From positions 1-30,298 of the forward strand of contig JAXEIF010000001.1 of assembly GCA_034120015.1 (NCBI GenBank): a DNA stretch of 30,298 nucleotides, given 5' to 3'. The position numbers and the translations under genes are program-made. Origin of the DNA: CALXOJ01 sp034120015 (GTDB lineage Bacteria > Spirochaetota > Spirochaetia > JAFGXN01). The notes below the pieces were generated by a model. That model saw only the letters and a program-made list of their open reading frames with translations. It searched no databases and was not told where the DNA came from. This document shows, one piece after another, positions 15,839 to 24,636 of this stretch (its first letter is position 1; the number at the start of each line of letters is the position of its first letter).

Positions 15839-17019
15839 TGACCCGTTTTTATTTCGATTGGGCGGCTTCCGCTCCGTGTGATACGGAAGCCGTTCGAACG
15901 CTTACGGACACTCTTGTACGCTATCCGGGCAATCCCTCTTCCCTGCATTCTCCCGGAAAAGAAGCACGCGCTTTTACCGAAGAGTGCCGGCAAAAATGTG
16001 CCGAAGCATTGCAAATTCCGCCGGAAACGGTCATCTTCACCTCGGGAGGAAGTGAATCCAACAATATTGTTATTTCTTCTTTTTTACGCAAACGTCAGCC
16101 GATAACGGCGATTGCAACATCAATCGAACATCCTTCCGTCCTTAACCCGCTTTTCGAACTCAAAAACGCGGGACATACCGTCGGGTTCCTGAAAACAACC
16201 GACACAGGGGTTTTTTCCCTCGACGACCTCAAACGCCGCCTGACACCGTCAACCGCTCTCGTCTGTCTGATTCACACCCACAACGAAGCCGGCACCGTTC
16301 AACCGGTTACCGAAGCAGTCCGCCTCATCCGCGATTTCGAACGCGAACACGGCGCCCGTATTCACGTGCACTGCGACGCAGTTCAGGCAGCCGGCAAAAC
16401 GGCTCCGGACTGGACGACGGCGGATGTCGATTCCGCTTCGTTAAGTGCCCACAAATTCGGCGGACCGCGAGGCGTCGGTCTGCTCTACCTGAAGAAACCG
16501 TTGCAACCTCTCTACAGCGGCGGCGGCCAGGAACGGGGACTGCGGCCAGGAACGGAAAACGTACCCGGAATTGCGGCCATGACCATCGCTCTGCAGCAAC
16601 GCACACTCCGCCGCGACAAAGAAACGACTGCGGCCCGCAAAATCCGCCGCATGCTTACGAACGCCTTTTCGGCCGAACCGCACATTCTCCTCCCCTTTTT
16701 CGAATCCGCTCGCCCGGATGCGGAAAACGATGCCCGTTTTTCGCCCTATGTACTGACACTCGCCATTCCCGGGCTACCCTCCGAAGTCACACAGCGCCTT
16801 CTCGATGACCGGGGGGTTGCCGTTTCGGCCGGATCGGCCTGCTCTGCCAATGCGGTTGCCAATAAACAAAAACTGAAAAATCCGTTCGGCTTCGATAAAA
16901 AAACAGCCGATTCGCTTTTACGCCTTTCCTGGGGACATTCGACAACCGAAGATGATGCACTGGCACTCATCAAAGCCGTCCAATCCGTCATCCGGGAAAA
17001 CACAATTCTTCTGCGATAG
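15838..17019 (+). CDS. Cysteine desulfurase, NifS/IscS family
   Basis: This PLP enzyme removes sulfur from cysteine as a protein persulfide. The 393-residue protein has His98 in IEHPS, Asp180 in HCDAVQAAGK, the PLP lysine Lys206 in SAHKFGGPRG, the GGGQERGLRPGTEN loop near 228, and catalytic Cys335 in SAGSACSAN. It starts in a TGATG junction with the SLBB gene and is followed 11 bp later by thiI. In Bacillus subtilis a dedicated desulfurase (NifZ) sits beside thiI and feeds it sulfur for tRNA. I infer the same role here, rather than general Fe-S assembly, as no scaffold gene (iscU/sufB) is present. Confidence 0.93.
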   Translation: MTRFYFDWAASAPCDTEAVRTLTDTLVRYPGNPSSLHSPGKEARAFTEECRQKCAEALQIPPETVIFTSGGSESNNIVISSFLRKRQPITAIATSIEHPSVLNPLFELKNAGHTVGFLKTTDTGVFSLDDLKRRLTPSTALVCLIHTHNEAGTVQPVTEAVRLIRDFEREHGARIHVHCDAVQAAGKTAPDWTTADVDSASLSAHKFGGPRGVGLLYLKKPLQPLYSGGGQERGLRPGTENVPGIAAMTIALQQRTLRRDKETTAARKIRRMLTNAFSAEPHILLPFFESARPDAENDARFSPYVLTLAIPGLPSEVTQRLLDDRGVAVSAGSACSANAVANKQKLKNPFGFDKKTADSLLRLSWGHSTTEDDALALIKAVQSVIRENTILLR

Positions 17020-17030
17020 GAAGTAATCGA

Positions 17031-18221
17031 ATGACGACGCAACTCTATTTACTGAAAATCGGCGAAATTGCCCTCAAAGGAGGCAACCGCCAAATGTTCG
17101 AAAATCAGCTTAAAAAAAATATCCGGTTTCGACTGAAGAAACATCTGGTTTCCTATACGGGACAGCGGGGACGCTTTTTTGCCGAAATCGAAGGTATGAG
17201 CGAAAATGAAGTTACCGAACGGCTGTCGCAAATTTTCGGACTTTCCGGTTTTGCGCTCTGTACCAAAACCGAAAAATCGACGGAAACGGTCACCGCGGCG
17301 GCGGAAGCAGTCGCTGCCGACTACCTGGCGGAACACGCTTCTCAGAGCATTGTCCGTTTCAAGGTTGAGTCGCGCCGCGCCGACAAGGCGTTTCCTTACG
17401 ATTCTTACAAACTGAACTGCCTGATCGGCGATGCCCTGTGCGCCTGCTTCCCGCAGCTGAAAGTCGATGTCCGCACTCCCGAACTGACGATTAACATAGA
17501 AATCCGCGATCACGCTTACGTTTACGGAAACGACATCGCCGGTCCGGGCGGTCTGCCGGTCGGCTGTGCCGGACGGGGAATTCTGCTCCTTTCCGGCGGC
17601 ATCGATTCCCCCGTAGCCGGGTATCTGATGTCGAAACGGGGACTCAAACTCGATGCCGTCTATTTTCACACCTATCCGTACACCTCCGGCGACTCTCTGG
17701 AGAAAGTCAAAACGCTGTCGAAACTGCTCAGCCCGTACACTTCGGGACTCAACCTTTTCTGCGTCAATTTTACCGAGATCCAGCTGAAAATCAAAGCCGA
17801 AGGAAAACCGAACCGTACCACCATTTTATCCCGAAGTGCAATGATGAAAATTGCCGACCGTCTGGCACCGACCCGCGATGCCGGTGCACTGGTCACGGGC
17901 GAAGCCCTCAGTCAGGTTGCCAGTCAGACGGTCGAAACATTACGAATTACGGGAAGTCATACCGTATTGCCGGTTTTACGTCCTGTTATCGGTTTTGATA
18001 AACAGGAAATTATTCGAATTGCCGAAAAGATAGGCACTTACGAAACCTCTATTCTTCCCTACGACGACTGTTGTACACTTTTTTCGCCCGAACATCCCGA
18101 AATCAAACCCGACTTTGAAGAATTGCGAAACGATTTCGATAAACTCAATCTGGATGCTATGATTACCGAAGCAGTCGAATCAGCCGAACGTATTTATTTT
18201 CACCCCGATACCGATCAATAA
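17031..18221 (+). CDS. thiI: tRNA 4-thiouridine synthase ThiI (no rhodanese domain)
   Basis: ThiI adenylates uridine 8 of tRNA and transfers sulfur to make 4-thiouridine. The 396-residue protein has an N-terminal ferredoxin-like and THUMP region (about 1-165) and the PP-loop SGGIDSP at 188-194. A conserved DDCCTLFSPEHP segment near 342 carries the active-site cysteine. It lacks the C-terminal rhodanese domain of E. coli ThiI (482 residues), as in Bacillus. Sulfur therefore probably comes straight from the adjacent desulfurase. AGGAAG at 17018-17023 overlaps the desulfurase stop, 7 nt before the ATG. A role in thiamine thiazole synthesis is less likely without the rhodanese domain. Confidence 0.95.
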   Translation: MTTQLYLLKIGEIALKGGNRQMFENQLKKNIRFRLKKHLVSYTGQRGRFFAEIEGMSENEVTERLSQIFGLSGFALCTKTEKSTETVTAAAEAVAADYLAEHASQSIVRFKVESRRADKAFPYDSYKLNCLIGDALCACFPQLKVDVRTPELTINIEIRDHAYVYGNDIAGPGGLPVGCAGRGILLLSGGIDSPVAGYLMSKRGLKLDAVYFHTYPYTSGDSLEKVKTLSKLLSPYTSGLNLFCVNFTEIQLKIKAEGKPNRTTILSRSAMMKIADRLAPTRDAGALVTGEALSQVASQTVETLRITGSHTVLPVLRPVIGFDKQEIIRIAEKIGTYETSILPYDDCCTLFSPEHPEIKPDFEELRNDFDKLNLDAMITEAVESAERIYFHPDTDQ

Positions 18222-18257
18222 CCCAATCTTCTTTTGCATATCCGGACTTCGACATTA

Positions 18258-18290
18258 AAAACAAAGCCCGGCGTTGCCGGGCTTTGTTTT
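18258..18290. terminator. Bidirectional intrinsic terminator between thiI and the GH16 gene
   Basis: A perfect 15-bp inverted repeat (18258-18272 and 18276-18290) has a 3-nt loop, a GC-rich core (GCCCGGC) and A/T tails on both sides. It gives U-rich ends in either direction. It sits 36 nt after thiI and 3 nt from the end of the convergent GH16 gene. Confidence 0.9.
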
Positions 18291-18293
18291 GCC

Positions 18294-21200
18294 TCATTGG
18301 GCATCCGTATAAAATGCGATATAATCGATATCAAAATACTGACCTGACGCATTCTGATCGGACGCAAAGAAAAACGGATAAGAAGCGGCATTTCTGACCG
18401 CCTGAGGCGCCGTCCCCGCTCCCAAAATCGAATTCCCCTGAAAATTTTCTCCGAAGAAGAATCCGAGATTTTCCCCCTGCGTAGCCGGAAGCAGAATGCC
18501 ATACAGGCTAAAAATACCGCCTACAGGGTTGATTGCGTATTTGGTTTGTCCGCCCATGGACAATCCGTTACCGAGCGTTCCGCCGGCATTATTGCGGAAG
18601 AATTGGGCTTCCCACGTCAGCCCCAGATGAGGACGATAAGATTCTCCCGACGAGCTGTGACGGGCACGAACTTCAATGTAAGACGTATTCTCGGCTCCCG
18701 GCTGCAAGTCCAACGTCCCCTTATTATCAGTTGAATCCAATTTAAAACGCAGCAATGATCCTTCCGAAATCAATTCGGCCCCCGGTAATGAGCCGATATC
18801 TATCCCATCGGTATTTTCAACCAATAAACTGCCGATCAGCGTATACTGTTTTCCGTTTCGCGTAATCGTCTCATCGGGGCGGAGACCTGTCTGCGACGGA
18901 GAAGGAACATTTTCCGACGAACTGTAAATTCCGATATATTCAACAAAAATTTGACCGTCACCTTCAAAGACAAGATTAACCGAGGTTCCCAGATCGCTTC
19001 CGTTAAAATCACCGTTATAACGAATCTGATCGGAGTTATCGCTGTTCACGTCTTTATGAATCATAAAACCGTAACCCCCGTCGGCAGCATAGATACCGTA
19101 AAGAGAATCTTTGGAAGAGAAAGAAGCGTCATGGTGAACACCGCCGTTCCAGCCATTATCAACCACCCATAAACCGCTGCCCGGTCGTAAATACTGGAAA
19201 TTGTTACCGCTATCCGGCGTTGTAATATAGGCATTGGGATTTCCGTTATATCTGGCGCGAACCAGAACCAGCTTATCATTCGCCTGCAAACCGGAAATCT
19301 GCAGCCGAGGTTTACCGCCTCCGCAATTCACAACCAGCATATCGCCCGAATATTGCGGTGTTCCGTTTTCAAAAGTGACATCGGGCGGCAGTGTAACAGC
19401 CCCGTCAGCATCGGGTGTAAAATCCAAAGCCAATGTTTTTGTAAACGTTATCCCGAACGCTTCAAACGTATCCGGAGCTTTCGGCGACACAACCGTGATC
19501 TCAACCGTATCCGATTTCGTTTCATCTGCGGCAGCTGTCGCCCTCAGTGTGAAAGTTCCTCCGGCAATCCCTTTGACGGTTATCGACGAACCGTTCTCGA
19601 CAATTTCCGCTACCGACTGGTCGGCCGGTTCCGCCGTCCAAAGAATATCTTTAACGGAAGCAGTAGCCGGAGAAACGGTTGCCGTAAATGTCAGTGTACT
19701 TCCCAAATCGATATTGACATTGGCTTCGCCTTCTATCGAAACCGACTCTACAGGCGTTGCAATTTCCAAAACCGTCATTTCAAAGGAGTCCGATTTTGTG
19801 CTGTCGACAACCGATGTCGCCGTAATTGTTACGGGACCGCCCGCTTTCTTTAAAGTAACCGTTCCGGTTTCGGAATCAATCGATACGATGTCCGGATCGC
19901 TGCTGGTCCAGACAACAGACTGTACGGCAGCTGCCGGCTCTACCGCTGCCATCAGCTGAAAATCGGGAGTTCCGTAATAGACATCCGCATACTTCGCCGT
20001 CAGTTCGGGATCGATAACAACCGATGTGATTTCCACATTCGGAAGATAATAGGCAACATAATCGACTTCCATCCAGGTCGGATATTTCTTCCGCAGTTCG
20101 TAACTCAAATTTCCCCCGCCCCAGGCTCCGCCGGCCTCCGTGGAAACAAAAATATTGACCGGTGCGGAAGGAACGGCCTTCAACCGTCCGCTGTACCCCC
20201 AATCCGTGCACGACGTAGTCGTATTTCCCGGCGTCTGGGAAGTTCCGTCTCCGTTGCTGTTAATAACTTTTGCATCCGGTATGGAATACATAACACGATT
20301 TGCCGTACGATTCTGCGCATCTGTCGAAATCATTGTATACGGCTGATCGTTGAAATAGTACAGATAACGGGATGCATCCCAGTACAATCCCAGCGTCCAG
20401 TATTTTGTCTGATAATTTTGCCGATCGGACATGGTCACCGTATTATAAAATTTACTGTTGAACTGACCGCCGAAACCGCCCCAATTATTGTGATAGTGGT
20501 TGACATTGCAATATTCGTAGGGACGCGGAGAAAGCTCTTCCATGATATCAAATTCGTGCATCGGTCCGTGAGCCCAAAAGGCATACCAGGGCCCCAACAC
20601 CGGGGAATCATTATAACCGTGCGCTTTTGTGCGAACCCTGGCTGTCATATATCCGTAAGTCACCAAATCCGAAATCACACTGCCAGTGAGAACCTCTCCC
20701 GCTTTTGTTGTCCCGCCTGCCGTTCCGGCCTGATTGAGATCGGTAAATCCGGAAACAGGTTTTGTCAGATTGGGTCCCATAAAAATGGTCCCGTTAGCGG
20801 GATCCGCAGCCAGAACCTTTTGCAGCAGATGGCTGTTTTTTACTTCGACAGTCCGCAAATCCCATGTTGCCTGACGGCGGGTAAACGGATTATTCGGATT
20901 TTCGGTCGTCCAGATACGGGCAAAATCCTTTGCCCCTTTCGTATCCCCGTTTTTCCGGGCCGTATTCCAGGCGGCATAAGACTTGTAATTCAATCCGTTA
21001 TAGGAATAATTAAAGTCATCACCGAAAACCAGAATATACTCGATATCACCCTCTTGTTTTGTCGTTCTCGGGGTATAATTATCGGAAGCACCGAAATAAA
21101 GTTTTTCGGGGAATTCGGCAGTATTGCCGATGACAATCGAATCTCCCCAAACTTTATCGGTACCGGCAGTCAATGAAAATGTCACCGATCCGCCACTGCG

Positions 21201-22553
21201 AGCGGGAATGGTGAGAGTTCCGGTTTGCAGCTTCAGATGATAAAGACTGTTCAAATCCAAATCAGCCTCGGCGGAACGGCTGTACGGAGCATCCGTAAAA
21301 GTGACGGTCTTTGACGAATTGTCTGTATCCGCAAAAACGGCACTCCATATCGCCTGTTCAAAATCATAATCGTCATATTTATCACCAAGATAGTCGGCAC
21401 CCGAGAGGATAATATACATATCGGGATAGCTGAACTGGGCGGTTATCTTTGCTTCGGGAATTCCGCGAATCGAGCTTTTCCGGTTCAGACTGATTTCCAG
21501 AGGCGATACCGACAATCCCTGCGGTACCGTAACGACAATAGGGAAATCTTCATAAATCGGAGTAACGGTTGACTCACCGGTTCCCGTAAAACGCAGTTCG
21601 GGTGTGATCGATAATTCGGTCCCGGCATCGTACGATTTCCCGCTTTCCCATGACAATTCATTGGAAACAGACTGTTCCGTACCGGTAACAGTTTCATCAT
21701 TAATCTTCACATCAACCGCAACCCGAAGCCCCGACACCTCAATACCGGCGGCTGCCAGCTTATCGCTCAGATTCAGCAATTTTCCGGCCGGCTGACCGAT
21801 TTCTCCGCTGAGAACAAAATCCGAGTAAGCACGAATCAGAATTTCTCCGGTATTCGGCGTCGTTACCGTATCCGTTTGTCCGGCTTCCCATGTTACCTTT
21901 AACGGACGCCCCAATGCTTCCAATTCCATAGAAAAGGCAATGGTGTATTCGGATCCCGGATTCAGACCGGAGATATTTTTTTCGATACCGAAAAGTCCGG
22001 ATGACAGGCTGCTCCCGGCCGTAAAAAAACCGCCAACCGAAATCAGACTGTTTTCGGCAGCCGTCACACTTTTAACCGTAATATCCTCGTATTTTAAACC
22101 GGCAGATTCATCGGAAGGATAACACGCTTTTACACGATTTAAAAATTCTTCCGGATCGGAAAATAACGTTAAAGAAACATTTGTCTGTGTTATATTTCCG
22201 ATACGAACATCTTTTGCGGAAACCGTAAATCCGTCTTTATACGGATTGAGAACTGTTACCTCTGCTTTTGCCGTTTGCGTCGGATCGGATTTTGCCGTTG
22301 CCGTAATTTCGGCAGTTCCGACACCGACCGCCGTAACCGTACCGCCTTTAATAGTGGCTACGGAGTTATTTGACGATTTCCATGTCACTCCGGCGATTTG
22401 TGCTTCTGCCGGAGTCACCGTTGCTTTAAGCACCCCGGTTTCACCGACATTCAATTCCAGCTTTGTCGGCGCCAATACTATTTTCACCTGTTCTTTCGGT
22501 TGACACGAAAACAACAGACCTGTCAGCGTAAGAAAAAACATAATTTTTTTCAT
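18294..22553 (-). CDS. GH16 family glycoside hydrolase lipoprotein with Big2 Ig-like domains
   Basis: The 1419-residue lipoprotein has a signal ending LLFSC (Cys17). It has a bacterial Ig-like (Big2) domain at about 25-102, an unrecognised beta-rich region at 105-480, and a GH16 catalytic domain at about 500-838. Two Big2 domains follow at about 840-930 and 933-1022, then two C-terminal modules of similar form at about 1030-1212 and 1225-1419. The GH16 motif is HEFDIMEE, giving nucleophile Glu667, Asp669 and acid/base Glu672, in the ExDxxE form typical of laminarinases and related enzymes. The domain closes with WMEVDYVAYY. It is therefore probably an active surface beta-glucanase or galactanase, but the substrate cannot be read from sequence. 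GAGGAG lies 8 nt before the ATG. It has its own promoter after metW. Confidence 0.88.
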   Translation of the reverse strand: MKKIMFFLTLTGLLFSCQPKEQVKIVLAPTKLELNVGETGVLKATVTPAEAQIAGVTWKSSNNSVATIKGGTVTAVGVGTAEITATAKSDPTQTAKAEVTVLNPYKDGFTVSAKDVRIGNITQTNVSLTLFSDPEEFLNRVKACYPSDESAGLKYEDITVKSVTAAENSLISVGGFFTAGSSLSSGLFGIEKNISGLNPGSEYTIAFSMELEALGRPLKVTWEAGQTDTVTTPNTGEILIRAYSDFVLSGEIGQPAGKLLNLSDKLAAAGIEVSGLRVAVDVKINDETVTGTEQSVSNELSWESGKSYDAGTELSITPELRFTGTGESTVTPIYEDFPIVVTVPQGLSVSPLEISLNRKSSIRGIPEAKITAQFSYPDMYIILSGADYLGDKYDDYDFEQAIWSAVFADTDNSSKTVTFTDAPYSRSAEADLDLNSLYHLKLQTGTLTIPARSGGSVTFSLTAGTDKVWGDSIVIGNTAEFPEKLYFGASDNYTPRTTKQEGDIEYILVFGDDFNYSYNGLNYKSYAAWNTARKNGDTKGAKDFARIWTTENPNNPFTRRQATWDLRTVEVKNSHLLQKVLAADPANGTIFMGPNLTKPVSGFTDLNQAGTAGGTTKAGEVLTGSVISDLVTYGYMTARVRTKAHGYNDSPVLGPWYAFWAHGPMHEFDIMEELSPRPYEYCNVNHYHNNWGGFGGQFNSKFYNTVTMSDRQNYQTKYWTLGLYWDASRYLYYFNDQPYTMISTDAQNRTANRVMYSIPDAKVINSNGDGTSQTPGNTTTSCTDWGYSGRLKAVPSAPVNIFVSTEAGGAWGGGNLSYELRKKYPTWMEVDYVAYYLPNVEITSVVIDPELTAKYADVYYGTPDFQLMAAVEPAAAVQSVVWTSSDPDIVSIDSETGTVTLKKAGGPVTITATSVVDSTKSDSFEMTVLEIATPVESVSIEGEANVNIDLGSTLTFTATVSPATASVKDILWTAEPADQSVAEIVENGSSITVKGIAGGTFTLRATAAADETKSDTVEITVVSPKAPDTFEAFGITFTKTLALDFTPDADGAVTLPPDVTFENGTPQYSGDMLVVNCGGGKPRLQISGLQANDKLVLVRARYNGNPNAYITTPDSGNNFQYLRPGSGLWVVDNGWNGGVHHDASFSSKDSLYGIYAADGGYGFMIHKDVNSDNSDQIRYNGDFNGSDLGTSVNLVFEGDGQIFVEYIGIYSSSENVPSPSQTGLRPDETITRNGKQYTLIGSLLVENTDGIDIGSLPGAELISEGSLLRFKLDSTDNKGTLDLQPGAENTSYIEVRARHSSSGESYRPHLGLTWEAQFFRNNAGGTLGNGLSMGGQTKYAINPVGGIFSLYGILLPATQGENLGFFFGENFQGNSILGAGTAPQAVRNAASYPFFFASDQNASGQYFDIDYIAFYTDAQ

Positions 22554-22561
22554 AATAAACG

Positions 22562-22608
22562 CTCCTCTTTATTTTCAATAATTATAATTTATGATAATAT
22601 AAAATCAA
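22562..22608 (-). promoter_or_regulatory. Promoter and RBS of the GH16 lipoprotein gene
   Basis: Minus-strand TTGATT (22603-22608) and a perfect TATAAT (22581-22586) have a 16-nt spacer in an AT-rich 71-bp gap after metW. The leader of about 20 nt carries GAGGAG (22562-22567), 8 nt before the ATG at 22553. No terminator is visible between metW and this gene, so read-through from metX-metW is also possible. Confidence 0.65.
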
Positions 22609-22624
22609 TATTTTTAATTTATTA

Positions 22625-23311
22625 TTAATTTTCGGATCGACGCACAACCAGCAAAACTTCTTCGGCAAGTAAATCATCTTCCCTGGTGAAATCGGAAACG
22701 GCATTATCAAAATAAGAATAGCCGGCCGCTATATCAAGTCCGTTCCGTTCGATCCAGTCGACAATATCGTTAACCGTGCACAAATGAATATTCGGCGTAT
22801 CGTACCATTCATACGGTAATGTCCTCGATTTCGGCATCCGTCCTTCGGCTGCCAAAAAACGCCGCACTTTCCAGTGGGCAAAATTGGGACAGGTGATAAT
22901 TCCGTAGGTTCCGATTCGCAGCATCTCTTTTAATGCCGCCATCGGGCGTTTCAGTGTTTGGATTGTATCTTCGAGAATAACATAGTCAAACGTTCCGTCA
23001 CCGTAAAACTGAAGTCCCTTCTCGAAATTGATTTGAAAAACGGCAATTTTCCGCTCCAGACAGCGAAAAACATTTTCGGGATCGTGTTCGATTCCCTGAC
23101 CGAAAATCTTTTTTTCGCGAATCAGACGGGAAAGAAGTTCACCGCTGCCGCAACCGAAGTCCAAAACTTTGCTTCCCGGAGGAATCAAACCGACAATCAC
23201 ATCATCCTGCCACCGTTTCGGTTTTTCGGGCTCATGCTGTTTTTCCGGCGATTCGAAAAACAAAAAAGCTTCTCTGATTTTTTTTTCGTACTCATCTCTC
23301 GGCGAGTTCAT
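22625..23311 (-). CDS. metW: MetW-like SAM-dependent methyltransferase
   Basis: The 228-residue class I methyltransferase-fold protein has motif I VLDFGCGSGELL (49-60), a GIEHDPEN acidic strand near 75, and DYVILEDTIQTL near 110, all as in MetW. MetW partners MetX in many bacteria and supports homoserine acetylation or methionine synthesis; its own chemistry is not settled. It overlaps metX by 20 bp. Its ATG is preceded by GGAG at about 7 nt inside the metX end, which supports this start and translational coupling. Confidence 0.9.
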   Translation of the reverse strand: MNSPRDEYEKKIREAFLFFESPEKQHEPEKPKRWQDDVIVGLIPPGSKVLDFGCGSGELLSRLIREKKIFGQGIEHDPENVFRCLERKIAVFQINFEKGLQFYGDGTFDYVILEDTIQTLKRPMAALKEMLRIGTYGIITCPNFAHWKVRRFLAAEGRMPKSRTLPYEWYDTPNIHLCTVNDIVDWIERNGLDIAAGYSYFDNAVSDFTREDDLLAEEVLLVVRRSEN

Positions 23312-24500
23312 CGCAGGTCTCCTCTTTCAAAAAAGAACGTAAAATATGCGAAACGGCATCCGTCTCAAGCAAAAACCCGTCATGACCTTTGCGTGAATCA
23401 ACAAGAACATAATTTACCGGTTTTCCCAAACAGGCAAGCACCTTGGCAATTTCCAGACTCTGTTCGGGAGTGTAAAGCCAATCGGTCTTAAAACTGACCA
23501 GAAGCAAATCTGCCGCTATCCTGCTCAGGGCTTCTTTCAGTTCGCCCCTGCCCCACTTGGCAGCCGCATCATAATAATCCATTGCCTTTGTAATATAAAG
23601 ATAGGAATTCGCATCGAAACGGTGGACGAACGAAAGTCCCTGATGGTTAAGATAACTCTCGACTTTATACTCAATTTGAAAATTGTATGCCGGATTTTCC
23701 GTATACTGAAACTCTCTGCCGAATTTATCATGGAAACTCTCTTCCGACAAATAAGTGATATTGGCCAGCATTCGGGCCATTGCCAATCCCTTATCGGGCT
23801 TTTCGCTTCCGTAGTAATCTCCGTTGCAAAAATGCGGATCGCTCATAATGGAATGACGACCGACCGTATTAAATGCCAACCCCTGAGCCGACAGCTTATC
23901 GGCCGAAGCCAATACCACGACTTTCTCCATAAACCGGGGATATGCCAAAGCCCATTCCAAAGCCTGCTGTCCTCCGAGAGAACCGCCGACAACGGCATAA
24001 ATTCGGGAAAATCCCAAAATCTCCAAAAGCCGTTTTTGCACGCGAACCCAATCGCTGACAGTGACAACCGGAAAAGTTAATCCGTAAGGCTTTCCTGTCT
24101 CCGGGTTAACCGATGCCGGACCGGTTGTCCCGTAGCAGCCTCCCAAAACGTTGGAACAGATGACAAAATAACGGTCGGTATCAATCCCCTTTCCGGGACC
24201 GACGATGTTATCCCACCAGCCGGGTCGGTTTTCCCTCCAGGGGCGGTTTTCTTCTTCCCAACAGGAATCCCAACCGGCAACATGCGCATCACCGCTCAGT
24301 GCATGACAAATCAGAATACAGTTGCTTTTTTCTTCGTTTAAAGTTCCGTAAGTTTCGTATTCGACTTCGACAAACGGCAGCAGAACGCCGGAATCTGTCA
24401 AAAACGGATTTTCCTTATCGGCGACCGTTATCCGTTTTGCTTTTGTCAAGCCGACGGAATGAGGAGAATCGGGTAAATCATATCGGGAGTCATTTTCCAT
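23292..24500 (-). CDS. metX: Homoserine O-acetyltransferase (or O-succinyltransferase) MetX
   Basis: MetX activates homoserine with an acyl-CoA in the first committed step of methionine synthesis. The 402-residue alpha/beta-hydrolase-fold protein has CHALSGDAHVAGW near 65, the nucleophile Ser174 in GGSLGGQQ, Asp340 (SFKTDWLYTP) and His373 (KGHDGF) as the triad. Acetyl versus succinyl preference cannot be decided by eye. It heads metX-metW. The ATG at 24500 follows a -10 box by 6 nt, with no Shine-Dalgarno site and no room for a SAM or T-box riboswitch. Any methionine control therefore probably acts through a DNA-binding repressor or at another step. No downstream sulfhydrylase gene is in the window. 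Confidence 0.95.
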   Translation of the reverse strand: MENDSRYDLPDSPHSVGLTKAKRITVADKENPFLTDSGVLLPFVEVEYETYGTLNEEKSNCILICHALSGDAHVAGWDSCWEEENRPWRENRPGWWDNIVGPGKGIDTDRYFVICSNVLGGCYGTTGPASVNPETGKPYGLTFPVVTVSDWVRVQKRLLEILGFSRIYAVVGGSLGGQQALEWALAYPRFMEKVVVLASADKLSAQGLAFNTVGRHSIMSDPHFCNGDYYGSEKPDKGLAMARMLANITYLSEESFHDKFGREFQYTENPAYNFQIEYKVESYLNHQGLSFVHRFDANSYLYITKAMDYYDAAAKWGRGELKEALSRIAADLLLVSFKTDWLYTPEQSLEIAKVLACLGKPVNYVLVDSRKGHDGFLLETDAVSHILRSFLKEETCDELAER

Positions 24501-24506
24501 AACTTT

Positions 24507-24535
24507 ACTATATCTGTTTTTACGGCGATATTCAA
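24507..24535 (-). promoter_or_regulatory. Promoter of metX-metW
   Basis: Minus-strand TTGAAT (24530-24535; 4 of 6) and TATAGT (24507-24512; 5 of 6) have a 17-nt spacer. The -10 box ends 6 nt before the metX ATG, predicting a leaderless transcript. Confidence 0.55.
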
Positions 24536-24598
24536 TACCGGACGCTTTCGTATTCCTTATACATCATTATTATATTAAAGTTTATATTGAAAAATCAC

Positions 24599-24627
24599 TT
24601 GCATTTTTCTTAATTCGGGGATAAAAT
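24599..24627 (+). promoter_or_regulatory. Promoter of the RND efflux operon
   Basis: TTGCAT (24599-24604) and TAAAAT (24622-24627; 5 of 6) have a 17-nt spacer. The -10 box ends 9 nt before the ATG at 24637. The only G-rich stretch (GGGG, 24617-24620) lies upstream of the -10 box, so it would not be in the mRNA. The rest of the 136-bp divergent region is AT-rich, and no clear operator was seen. Confidence 0.5.
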
Positions 24628-24636
24628 TTCTCTGTT

